From NCBI GenBank assembly GCA_963674955.2, contig CAXXKR010000004.1, forward strand, positions 868,001 through 932,000: a DNA stretch of 64,000 nt, in the 5' to 3' direction. Both the position numbers and the translations under genes were made by a program. This document shows, piece by piece, positions 46,692 to 53,957 of the stretch. Under the pieces are notes generated by a model. It was not told the origin of the DNA, did not search any database, and saw only the letters and a list, made by a program, of their open reading frames with translations. This stretch comes from G963674955 sp963674955. Lineage in GTDB: Bacteria > Desulfobacterota > Desulfovibrionia > Desulfovibrionales > Desulfovibrionaceae. Within the stretch, counting starts at the first letter, position 1. Every line of letters begins with the position of its first letter.

Positions 46692-46891
46692 TCAGAACGT
46701 CCCGCTCCATGTCTAGCGACGGGAGAGGTGCGTCCAACTTCCTGAAAAATTCGGTTTCTCAACCGAAACGAGCAACATTTTCACGTTCAACTATCAAGCT
46801 GTTCCCATTCTCGCCATTTTGGGAGTCAACCTTCTCCCGGTTTCTGCCGAGGAAGGTTTGAATGGGAGCCCTCCGCTCGATTTAGGTTGAA

Positions 46892-47230
46892 GATAAAATT
46901 AGGTGGCTTGCAGCCCAACACACCGTCTATGTTATCACTGGCCCTCTGTACGAACGCGAAATGCCGAGATTGCCAAACGCCGATGAAGATCACCGGATTC
47001 CTTCGGGCTACTGGAAAATTATTGCGTTGCAGAGCTATGAAAACCACCCGATTGTTTTGGCAGGATTCATCTTTGACCAAGAAACTGCGAGAAGCGAAAA
47101 GGTTGTTGACCACCTTGCAACAGTGAACGAAATTGAAAAGCGCTCCGGGCTAGATTTTTTTTGGCAACTACCAGATGAAATGGAAGAATCTTTAGAAGGT
47201 CAAATTTCGTTTCATACGATATTCAAATAA
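46892..47230 (+). pseudogene. DNA/RNA non-specific endonuclease, C-terminal part
   Basis: Continues the nuclease from 41467-41967. It reads DKIRWLAAQHTVYVITGPLY, then DEDHRIPSGYWKII, ILAGF-like IVLAGFIFDQETAR and ends SFHTIFK. These are the usual C-terminal elements of the NucA fold. The junction with codon 167 is exact after removing one TTGAA, and the whole frame would be 279 residues. As it stands it has no start or signal peptide. Confidence 0.9.
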
Positions 47231-47320
47231 TTGAAAAGTTGGTCCAGCTCAGATAGGCTCCTAGCACAACACCGGCCAGCAACAGCTAGGTAGACTTTTA
47301 GTGCAACCTCAAAGAAGACC

Positions 47321-48310
47321 ATGACTGCAACTCAATTTGACAACCTCGTTGATTACCTCACCAACAGGATGAGGATGAGCCACATCTACCAACCGCTGAT
47401 GATCCGCAGTCTTGTGGAGGCAGATGGTACGGCCACAATTCGGCAATTGGCCCACGCATTCATTATTCAGGACGAAAGCCAACTCAAATACTACGAGGAT
47501 CGAATCAAGAAAATGCCGGTGCGGGTGCTCAAAAAAAACGGTGTCATTGACCGACAGGGGAATCTGGTTGCCCTAAAGACTGGCAAACTGACGTTTGAGC
47601 AAAAGGCCCAAATCAAAATGCTCTGCGACCAAAAGATGCAGGATTTTATCGTCAAGCGGGGCCTCAGTATTTGGGATTACCGTCTCCTCGACACGCCTGT
47701 CAGCGGCAACGTTTATTATGAGGTCATGAAAGAGTCCGGTGGCCGCTGCGCCTTATGCGGAGCCACAAAAGACGATCGTCCGCTAGATGTGGATCACATA
47801 ATTCCTCGCTCCAAAGGCGGCAAATCCACGAAAGACAATTTACAAGTGCTTTGCTCCAGATGTAACAGAACCAAAGGAAATAAGGACGATACCGACTTCC
47901 GAAAAATAAAGCGCATAGAAAGCGTATCGGGGTGCAAATTCTGCTTTACTGAGATTGATCCCGCCAGGGTGGTCGAGGAGCACAATTCTGTATTTGCCAT
48001 CCTAGACAAGTACCCGGTGTCTGAAGGCCACCACCTTATCATTCCCAAACGCCATGCCTCTGACTGGTTCGTCATGACGGCCCAAGAGCGTCGCGAGGCA
48101 GAAGAGTTGACCCGAGTACTCAAAAACCGCTTGGAATCAGCTGACAAGAATATTACGGGCTTCAATGTGGGCATGAACACCGGCGAGTCTGCCGGACAGA
48201 CAATTTTTCATGCCCACATCCACCTGATACCTAGACGAGATGGCGACACTCCACGCCCTCGCGGTGGTGTTCGTGGAGCAATCCCAGCAAATATGGATTA
48301 CGGTAATTAA
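47321..48310 (+). CDS. HNH endonuclease - HIT domain fusion protein
   Basis: A 329-residue protein with three parts. Residues 1-120 are helical, possibly a winged-helix-like recognition region. Residues 135-190 form an HNH nuclease with a zinc site: C143-x2-C146, DVDH (156-159), N173, C178-x2-C181. Residues 205-310 are a HIT nucleotide-binding domain with HAHIH at 297-301, the HxHxH nucleotide-hydrolase motif. The combination joins DNA cleavage with nucleotide hydrolysis or transfer, which suggests a defence or nucleic-acid repair role; that is inference. It is followed 66 bases later by an IS407-group element. Base use resembles the island rather than the chromosome. Confidence 0.88.
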   Translation: MTATQFDNLVDYLTNRMRMSHIYQPLMIRSLVEADGTATIRQLAHAFIIQDESQLKYYEDRIKKMPVRVLKKNGVIDRQGNLVALKTGKLTFEQKAQIKMLCDQKMQDFIVKRGLSIWDYRLLDTPVSGNVYYEVMKESGGRCALCGATKDDRPLDVDHIIPRSKGGKSTKDNLQVLCSRCNRTKGNKDDTDFRKIKRIESVSGCKFCFTEIDPARVVEEHNSVFAILDKYPVSEGHHLIIPKRHASDWFVMTAQERREAEELTRVLKNRLESADKNITGFNVGMNTGESAGQTIFHAHIHLIPRRDGDTPRPRGGVRGAIPANMDYGN

Positions 48311-48376
48311 TCAAAATCATTCACGGAAGCCATTCGACAAAAGACGTGCGTCGTGTGTTAACCGCCTGCGCCAGTC

Positions 48377-49628
48377 TGACCTGCCCATGAAAAACTGGTC
48401 CACGCCCAATGTTAGGGGTATGTGGGCTGTAGGAGGTTTCAATGGGCATCAGAAAACACACACCAGAACAGATTATTGCCAAGCTGCGCGAAGCAGAAGT
48501 TCTTCTGGCCCAGGGTGAGACAGTCCCCAAGGTCAGCCGCAGACTCGGAGTGACTGAGCAGACGTATTATCGGTGGCGCAAGGAATATGGTGGAATGCGT
48601 GTCAGCCAAGCCAAGAAGCTCAAAGATCTGGAAAAAGAAAACACTCGCCTGAAGCGGTTGGTAGCTGACCTCAATCTGGACAAGATGATCTTGGAAGAGG
48701 CAGCAAAGGGAAACTTCTAAGCCCTTCGCGCCGCCGTCATTGTGTATACCGGGTTCGAGAGAAGATACAGGTATCAGAGCGGAGAGCTTGCCGAGTACTT
48801 GGCCAAGTCCGCTCTACACAACGATACGCTTCCAATCCTCGAGCAGATGAAGCGGCACTGACCGCCGCAGTGATCGAATTGGCTACCCAATACGGGCGAT
48901 ATGGATACCGTCGGATATTGGCGCTGCTGCATAGAGATGGTTGGAAACTCAGCCACACGAGGCTGGAACGCATTTGGCGACGTGAGGGGCTACAAGTCCC
49001 ACAAAAACAACCAAAACGTAAGCGGCTATGGCTTGCGGACGGCTCCTGCATTCGGCTTCGTCCGTGCTGGCCAGGTCATGTTTGGTCGTATGATTTCGTC
49101 ATGGACAGAACCCATGACGGCAAAGCCTTTCGGATGCTCACCGTGATCGATGAATATACTCGTGAGTGCCTGGCAATCGACGTGGCCAGAAGCCTCAAGT
49201 CGGAAGACGTGCTTTACCGCTTAAGCATGCTGTTTGTTGAACGAGGAGCACCTGATCACATCCGATCGGATAACGGACCAGAGTTTACGGCAAAAGCCGT
49301 CAGAAAATGGCTGGGACGAGTCGGAGTAAAGACTTTGTTTATTGAACCGGGAAGCCCATGGGAGAACGGATACAACGAGAGTTTCAACGGTAAGTTGCGT
49401 GACGAACTTCTCAATGGAGAAATCTTCACAACGCTCAGGGAAGCTCGCTACTTGATTGAAGAGTGGCGTTGGGAGTACAACATATTCAGTCCTCACAGCG
49501 CCCTGGGATACAAACCACCTGCGCCCGAGGCCACTCTTCTCCCCCCGGAGGGAGAGTGGAGCCAGCCCTCCCGTCAGCAAGGAGAGGCTACTAACATTGC
49601 AGGTGGTACAAACAAATAGGGCAGGTCA
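48377..49628 (+). mobile_element. IS407-group IS3-family element (1252 bp)
   Basis: Ends TGACCTGCCC on both sides (inverted), with a second matching block CAATGTTAG further in. The element is flanked by AGTC at 48373-48376 and 49629-49632. A 4-bp duplication is characteristic of the IS407 group. The insertion lies in non-coding DNA just after the HNH-HIT gene. A deleted relic of the same element is at 41263-41339. Confidence 0.94.
48442..49619 (+). CDS. IS407-group transposase OrfAB (programmed -1 frameshift)
   Basis: OrfA (48442-48720) starts MGIRKHTPEQIIAKLREAEV and ends EEAAKGNF. The classical slippery heptamer G-GGA-AAC is at 48708-48714, six bases before the OrfA stop. A -1 shift continues as LLSPSRRRHCVYRV, then SERRACRVLGQVRSTQRY, into OrfB with the DDE core (Asp in VWSYDFVMD, Asp in IRSDNGPEFTAKA, Glu in GYNESFNGKLRDE). 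The fusion is about 392 residues. OrfB has no good ATG at its true start, which supports frameshifting. Both frames are intact. Confidence 0.9.
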
Positions 49629-49670
49629 AGTCACACAGTTTCTTCTAAGGGAAGCTAGGCTGGGGTCTGG

Positions 49671-49733
49671 ACAACCTCAATAGTAAGAATGCAGACTAAC
49701 ATAAGCTTGGTACATAAACTGGGGGCGGGTCAC
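49671..49733 (-). repeat. IS-end-like inverted repeat, right copy
   Basis: Read on the minus strand it begins GTGACCCGCCCCCAGTTTAT and aligns with 41393-41455. The rest of 49629-49817 holds no gene. Confidence 0.55.
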
Positions 49734-49820
49734 CCACGCTGAAATGCTCTTGGATGGTATATTTGGAAGCACAGAAAATTAAGGGTTAAAAATTTAAGAT
49801 AATATAAAAGCACTAAAATA

Positions 49821-49852
49821 AAAAGCCCTAGATTTTTTGTCCTAGGGCTTTT
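49821..49852. terminator. bidirectional rho-independent terminator
   Basis: AAAAGCCCTAG (49821-49831) pairs perfectly with CTAGGGCTTTT (49842-49852). T-rich sequence follows on both strands. It ends the minus-strand lipoprotein operon, whose last stop is at 49876. Confidence 0.85.
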
Positions 49853-49875
49853 CTAATAAAATTTAACAAATTTTG

Positions 49876-50298
49876 CTATTCATCAAGATGTGCTGTCAAA
49901 AACATAGATTTTGACAGCGCTTCAAAGAACTGTTGGTAAGGTTCAGGATCTTTAACAGGAACGATATTATATTGTGCATTGGCTCTTACCAAAAGCTGGC
50001 TTCCATTTTTGGGCCGAACAGAGACAGTCATCCTTAAGTTGTATTTGTTAAGTTTTGTGCCGCTAACGGTGCCAAGTTGCTCGTCAGCCTTGTCGATTAC
50101 AAAACCTAAATCTTGCAGGGTAGCAATAATGGTACGAAGCGTCGTCTCCCGGTCTGTGGTGTCGAACACGCGTGATTGAATATTTCTCAATTTTACTTGA
50201 GACTCAACACCAGAATCAAGAATTTGTTCGTTCCTATGTGCGCATGAGCATAACCCCATTGCGAAAAACAAACTAACTACGATTATAATTTTTTTCAT
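49876..50298 (-). CDS. lipoprotein of unknown function (third gene of lipoprotein operon)
   Basis: A 140-residue protein with a lipoprotein signal peptide and lipobox (FAMGLCSCAH). The mature part reads RVFDTTDRETTLRTIIATLQ and DLGFVIDKADEQLGTVSGTK and ends in PYQQFFEALSKSMFLTAHL. These pieces are repeated in the 251-residue lipoprotein upstream, so the two are paralogues. Its ATG overlaps the upstream stop in an ATGA arrangement. I do not recognise a named family; a paired envelope role is likely. Confidence 0.8.
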   Translation of the reverse strand: MKKIIIVVSLFFAMGLCSCAHRNEQILDSGVESQVKLRNIQSRVFDTTDRETTLRTIIATLQDLGFVIDKADEQLGTVSGTKLNKYNLRMTVSVRPKNGSQLLVRANAQYNIVPVKDPEPYQQFFEALSKSMFLTAHLDE

Positions 50299-51050
50299 AT
50301 CTCATGTGCCTCCAAAAACACTGACTGCGACAGCTTGTCAAAAAATTCCTGATAAACTTTAGGCTCGTTGATTGCCTCCAAACACGATATTTCTCCTCTT
50401 GTATTAAAAATGGTCCGCTGAAATGTAATGCGGACAGCCGTCCTTCCAGACTCCAAATAAAGATGCAGGTCACGATCAAGATCTTCTTTCATTTGATGAG
50501 CAAGAGTCTTGCAAAGTCCTTCTATAATGGGCTGTTGCACTTTTCCATCAAGTTTTGTCGTCAGTTCTTCCCCGAGCATTTGTTCGGCCCTAGTCTTAAC
50601 TGTCTCAACAATTTCTTGTCGTAATAATTCATTTTTTTTACCTTCTTCGACAGGTTCCGAATCGTTTTCTAACGGGCGGGTCACTAGGGAAACTCGAATA
50701 ACTTGGTTGTGATCAGTGGGGACAGATACACCTGTAAACAACCCCAGAAAAATAGACGCTACAACCTGCCCCGCGTCTGTAGCGTCCCTATTTTTAGATC
50801 CGACTAGAACCCCCAAAGCCATTTCGCTTTCGTCAAGGTTAAAGCCAAGATCCTGAAGGACCTGAGCACTTGCGGACAAGAGCATGGATTCACCTGTAGT
50901 GTCGAAGTAGCGAGTCTGGGCCTGTCTGTCTTGGAGACTTTCAGGCGTTAAACTTAAAGCATCTTTGGCTACCTTTGGGGCACAACCAACGGCAAAAACA
51001 ACAAGAAAAACGAGCAGCATCATGGCTACTCGAATGCTTTTGAATATCAC
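50295..51050 (-). CDS. lipoprotein of unknown function (second gene of lipoprotein operon)
   Basis: A 251-residue lipoprotein with lipobox VFAVGCAP. It shares TRYFDTTGESMLLSASAQVL, DLGFNLDESEMALGVLVGSK and the C-terminal VYQEFFDKLSQSVFLEAHE with the smaller paralogue downstream. It has in addition an inserted region of about 100 residues, including a glycine/hydrophobic stretch near VVASIFLGLFTGVSVP and a charged helical part. The GTG start at 51050 has GGGAG five bases upstream. It is probably exported and lipid-anchored; function unknown. Confidence 0.8.
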   Translation of the reverse strand: MIFKSIRVAMMLLVFLVVFAVGCAPKVAKDALSLTPESLQDRQAQTRYFDTTGESMLLSASAQVLQDLGFNLDESEMALGVLVGSKNRDATDAGQVVASIFLGLFTGVSVPTDHNQVIRVSLVTRPLENDSEPVEEGKKNELLRQEIVETVKTRAEQMLGEELTTKLDGKVQQPIIEGLCKTLAHQMKEDLDRDLHLYLESGRTAVRITFQRTIFNTRGEISCLEAINEPKVYQEFFDKLSQSVFLEAHEI

Positions 51051-51068
51051 GTTATCTCCCTTGAAGAA

Positions 51069-51527
51069 CTAGAAGCTTGACGTGCGATACGAAAAATCCC
51101 TTACTTTGGACTCTTCGTTGAACTTTATGATGATGGTCAAAGTCCTCTGGGTAGTGGATGATGCGCCAGAACTGCCAGAATAGCTGCCGCCTCCTATGCC
51201 GCCAGCACCACCAGCACCGACAGGACCTCCACCCAGACCGAGGACGCTTATTCCCCCTGAACTTGAGGAGTAGACTCGCTCAGTGGAAATTTTGTCATAG
51301 ACCCAGACTTCACGACGTTTTGAATCTGTAGAAACCATGTTTGGTGCCCCTAGGACCTCGACAACCTCAGCGCTAGGCATTCCAGTTTTTATTTCGCGTT
51401 GGACAGTACCAACTGTAATTCTGTCGCCAGTATCATCACGCACATCCGCTCTATGTTTCGAGGCGGATACGCACCCGCAAAAAACCATTAAAACCAAAAG
51501 AAACAAAAACAATAATGATTGTCTCAT
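51069..51527 (-). CDS. SmpA/BamE-like lipoprotein (first gene of lipoprotein operon)
   Basis: A 152-residue lipoprotein with lipobox VMVFCGCVS. The mature part has ITVGTVQREIKTGMPSAEVV and EVLGAPNMVSTDSKRREVWVYDK, the pattern of the SmpA/OmlA (BamE) fold (G-M-x-x-x-E-V, G-x-P, W-x-Y). A glycine-serine-rich loop interrupts the C-terminal half (GGGPVGAGGAGGIGGGSYSG). The start at 51527 is downstream of the consensus promoter and preceded by GGGAGG; a longer frame would begin inside that promoter. It may form a complex with the two following lipoproteins. Confidence 0.8.
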   Translation of the reverse strand: MRQSLLFLFLLVLMVFCGCVSASKHRADVRDDTGDRITVGTVQREIKTGMPSAEVVEVLGAPNMVSTDSKRREVWVYDKISTERVYSSSSGGISVLGLGGGPVGAGGAGGIGGGSYSGSSGASSTTQRTLTIIIKFNEESKVRDFSYRTSSF

Positions 51528-51560
51528 TAGTAATATTTCCTCCCGTACTCGTATTGTTTT

Positions 51561-51589
51561 ATTATACAATATAGACTTTTACTGGTCAA
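51561..51589 (-). promoter_or_regulatory. consensus promoter of the lipoprotein operon
   Basis: On the minus strand TTGACC (51584-51589) and TATAAT (51561-51566) are separated by exactly 17 bases. This is the closest match to the sigma-70 consensus seen in the island, so the operon is probably well expressed. The first start codon lies about 34 bases downstream of the -10 box. Confidence 0.8.
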
Positions 51590-51886
51590 CATCTATAGGG
51601 AATTTTTTAAATCCTAAAACACAATCAACCTAGTTTTATCTGAAAAATATGTTTTTAAAGGTGGTCAGACTTCTTCAAATCATCCATAATAAATCTGTAG
51701 AAAATCAGACGCCTTCTCCTCCTGAACTGGCCCCCAAATCTTATTATACTCTAATGACCAGTGTTTTGTTTTTTTGCGCGCGCCCCCACGTTTTCCTCCT
51801 CGTTTAAAGAGGCCTGGATCGCGCTTAAGCAATCCAGGCCACACACCTTCAGATACGACTTTCCTACAAAGCCATATCCTCGCCTC
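51590..51886. other. non-coding interval with a hairpin
   Basis: No gene can be supported. GGCCTGGAT (51811-51819) pairs perfectly with ATCCAGGCC (51832-51840) around a 12-base loop. On the minus strand a short TCTTTAAA follows, so it may end the transcript of the gene at 51887-52339, weakly. Confidence 0.4.
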
Positions 51887-52339
51887 TCAAGCCCTCCACC
51901 GGGCCTTCCCACATCTTCCCTTGGGGAAGGCGAGAAAATGCCGGTAGGCGGCAAATACAAAGCTAAAATCGCAGGAATTATTTGCTTTCAGCTGGCTTAT
52001 TTGCTCGGCCGCACTCAAATCGCAGGCCTCATAGCGTGAACTGGTGAGTTCACGGGTCATAATTCTCACCATCACTGCCCTGCATGTCAGGAGACCCGCA
52101 TGCTTGCGCCGGGGGTCGGTGATGTTGGAATTTTTAAATCGTGCTTTGGCGTAGGATTCAGCAGCAGCGCGAATATCGATTTTGTTGCGAAACACGACAT
52201 GATCCAGCACGTCGACAGCTTCAGGACAAAGGGGGAGGTCCATAAAATCGAGTTCGTGTTGGATCAAAAAAATCTTTGTGCGCCTCAAGCTCAATCCTCG
52301 TGAACCAGTACTCAGATTTTTGGGGGGGTTCGTTGTCAT
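51887..52339 (-). CDS. hypothetical protein
   Basis: A possible protein of about 150 residues with a helical central part (HELDFMDLPLCPEAVDVLDH, IDIRAAAESYAKARFKN). I recognise no family. The ATG at 52339 (or GTG at 52345) has AGGTGG just upstream. A very G-rich leader precedes it. The C-terminal 20 residues are arginine-rich and less protein-like. It could be a fragment of a longer gene. It lies between the lipoprotein operon and the polymerase-like gene, on the same strand as both. Confidence 0.45.
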   Translation of the reverse strand: MTTNPPKNLSTGSRGLSLRRTKIFLIQHELDFMDLPLCPEAVDVLDHVVFRNKIDIRAAAESYAKARFKNSNITDPRRKHAGLLTCRAVMVRIMTRELTSSRYEACDLSAAEQISQLKANNSCDFSFVFAAYRHFLAFPKGRCGKARWRA

Positions 52340-52405
52340 ATCCACCTACCCCCCCGACCCGGCCCGCCGGGCCCCCACCGGCACCCGCCGCACGCACGCA
52401 CCAAC
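52340..52405. other. strand-biased C-rich/G-rich tract
   Basis: About 65 bases of extreme bias in an AT-rich setting: the plus strand is C-rich and nearly G-free in parts, with CCCCCCC, CCCGGCCCGCCGGGCCCCC and repeated GCAC. On the minus strand this is a G-rich leader with several G-runs, able in principle to form a quadruplex. It directly precedes the hypothetical gene start. Confidence 0.5.
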
Positions 52406-52466
52406 CAAACCATTTTTAACTTAAAGGAATTGAATATTAAGTTAATAATTTTATAAAATTACAATG

Positions 52467-53729
52467 CTATTTGATTGGGCAAGAAAAACCGCCTGTGTGC
52501 TTTGCGTATTTGTCTACCATCACCTTTCTTAATTCTGACTCATACCTTGATTGCACGATAAAAGAATCGTGGACAACAAGAATCGGTTTGCCCTGCCTTG
52601 TAAAATGATCAACCACGTCCAATGCGATACGGCTATCTTTGTTCATAAGTCTTAAACCTGTCTTCTTGCCCTGACACAGATGATGTGCGATAGGCCTGTG
52701 CGCCTCAAGAAAAGCATTCACAAGAATTTCTCCATCCAGGCCAATCGCCTCAAGCTCTTCCCGTTTTTCGTCGTCGATGATAAGAGCCCATTTTGTTTTG
52801 GCCTTGGCCAACTCAATGCTGTCGATGTTAAGGAGACGCAGCAATATTACCTTTAATGTAGATCGCGCTTCAGGCCTGTCATCTACTTCGGCGTATGGAT
52901 CATCATCGTACTGGATTCCCTCTGCGGCGTAGAGTAAGCGTGGATGCAACCCGCTGTAATCAAGTTCCACAACCGGCTCCCCGTCTATGGTCATCTGTTG
53001 GCGCACGTTTTCAGACATACCCTGATAATGTCGGTCACCCCGTGTATGCAATCGCCCATAAAGCGTAAACTTTTCAATGAAAATAGCGTACAAATCAGTG
53101 CTTACTTCATAGTCCTTGTAAAGAATGGTGCGTGCGGCATTAACGCTGTTGGCTCGTTCCAAAATTTTTCGTATTCGTATAGTTTTAGCCGTATCCCTGT
53201 ACTCTTTGAGTTTACCATTTTTGTCTTTAAGCACGACTAATTCCAAGGGTGTTGACCTAATGTGCTTAGACATCTCAGGAAACCACTCTAGCAAACATTT
53301 TGTTGGCCAGATTCGCGTTAGGCGAGATTCATTTTCGCTGTAATAGCCTTTTTCCATTTTGATCATCCCTTTGGCTGCGAGTAAATCCATCAACTTTACT
53401 GTGAAATAGCTGGACCGGGTATATCTCGTTGCCGTGTAGTGATTCTCTCCACGGGGAATGGCGACACACTTTTTTCGCCTAAGCCACGAATAAAATAAAT
53501 TCGCCAAAATTATACTCATATCACGAATCTTTTCCTGCCGTTTATAAATCCTTAAGCCCTCAATGAGTTGATCAAAAAACTTCTCAAGGGCAGGGTGGTC
53601 AAAACGAAGACTTTGGTCAAAATTCCGATTTTCAAGAAGCCATTGTGGTGTCCCAATCCGTTTTTCAATTCTGGCCTTCGCTGCATTTCTAGTCTTTCTT
53701 ATCAAGTCAAGACGACTTCGATTTCCCAT
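52467..53729 (-). CDS. family-A-polymerase-like protein (palm motifs A, B, C)
   Basis: A 420-residue protein with the order of polymerase motifs seen in family A DNA polymerases. GRLHTRGDRHYQGM resembles the GRLSS...LQNI region; ELDYSGLHPRLLYA (Asp257) matches motif A; R289-x3-K293 in EARSTLKVILLRLL resembles motif B; and ILVVHDSFIVQ (His387-Asp388) matches motif C. Exonuclease domains are absent, and the N-terminal 200 residues are a distinct region with basic helices. The two catalytic Asp are kept, so polymerase activity is plausible. It is the first gene inside the right end of the island, with AAGGAGGGGCA before its ATG. Related genes of unknown role exist in other mobile elements, as far as I recall. 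Confidence 0.65.
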   Translation of the reverse strand: MGNRSRLDLIRKTRNAAKARIEKRIGTPQWLLENRNFDQSLRFDHPALEKFFDQLIEGLRIYKRQEKIRDMSIILANLFYSWLRRKKCVAIPRGENHYTATRYTRSSYFTVKLMDLLAAKGMIKMEKGYYSENESRLTRIWPTKCLLEWFPEMSKHIRSTPLELVVLKDKNGKLKEYRDTAKTIRIRKILERANSVNAARTILYKDYEVSTDLYAIFIEKFTLYGRLHTRGDRHYQGMSENVRQQMTIDGEPVVELDYSGLHPRLLYAAEGIQYDDDPYAEVDDRPEARSTLKVILLRLLNIDSIELAKAKTKWALIIDDEKREELEAIGLDGEILVNAFLEAHRPIAHHLCQGKKTGLRLMNKDSRIALDVVDHFTRQGKPILVVHDSFIVQSRYESELRKVMVDKYAKHTGGFSCPIK

Positions 53730-53751
53730 TGCCCCTCCTTGATAGGGTGAT

Positions 53752-53784
53752 GGTGGAGCGAAGTTTCAAGGTCTTCGCTCCACC
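53752..53784. other. perfect 12-bp hairpin upstream of the polymerase-like gene
   Basis: GGTGGAGCGAAG (53752-53763) pairs with CTTCGCTCCACC (53773-53784) around TTTCAAGGT. It is 23 bases upstream of the start codon. There is no T-run, so a terminator is unlikely; leader structure, operator or replication-related hairpin are possible. The remaining sequence to 53952 is AT-rich and holds no gene. Confidence 0.5.
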
Positions 53785-53952
53785 AACCTTTCGGCAACAC
53801 AGGTTAGCTACTTCATGTGTCTCAAGTTTATTATTCCATCCTCACCCCCCAGTGGCAAAACGTCATCAAACGACAAAATCACCATTTACTTTTTCAGTAA
53901 AGGCTTAAAAACTATAAAATAATTAGCTAATGGAATTAAGTAAGACTGATAT

Positions 53953-53957
53953 TAATC
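53953..53957. other. attR core of the dprA element
   Basis: TAATC on the plus strand, the same five bases as attL. On its right is the dprA 5' part. On its left is element sequence that adds NISLT and a stop to the truncated DprA. Joining both element sides gives an attP with GCGGATTAATATC. Confidence 0.8.

Larger units (their letters stand above)
41968..46886. mobile_element. IS1380/ISEcp1-like transposition unit carrying a histidine kinase (4919 bp)
   Basis: The outer ends are CCTAAGCTGAGCG at 41968 and, inverted, CCTAAATCGAGCG at 46886. The unit is flanked by TTGAA on both sides (41963-41967 and 46887-46891), a 5-bp duplication. It contains a 1020-residue hybrid kinase (minus strand) and an IS1380-family transposase gene (plus strand). 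A weaker CCTA end at 45162 lies at the position expected for the ordinary left end of a 1.7-kb IS. ISEcp1, of the same family, is known to carry neighbouring genes by using alternative ends; the same process explains this unit well. Confidence 0.85.
27080..53957. mobile_element. 26.9-kb integrative element inserted in dprA, serine-recombinase type
   Basis: Both ends fall inside dprA within the conserved SGSLITARLA-coding region. The only shared sequence at the two junctions is GATTA (minus strand), as expected for large serine recombinases, which use very short cores. A large serine recombinase gene lies against the left junction. Inside are a resolvase, several sensor kinases, a cobalamin-binding operon, nuclease genes, three lipoproteins, a polymerase-like gene and at least four IS elements or remnants. 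No conjugation or phage structural genes are seen, so it is a genomic island or a mobilisable element. The recombinase gene is split by an IS, so the element is probably trapped. Confidence 0.92.

Noticed and set aside
51761..52039. Plus-strand frame of 92 codons.
   Set aside because: It covers a hairpin and overlaps the better minus-strand candidate. Composition is not protein-like and there is no ribosome binding site.
27080..53957. The island as a prophage or conjugative element.
   Set aside because: No capsid, tail, terminase, relaxase, VirB/Tra or coupling-protein genes were seen. The serine recombinase alone does not decide.
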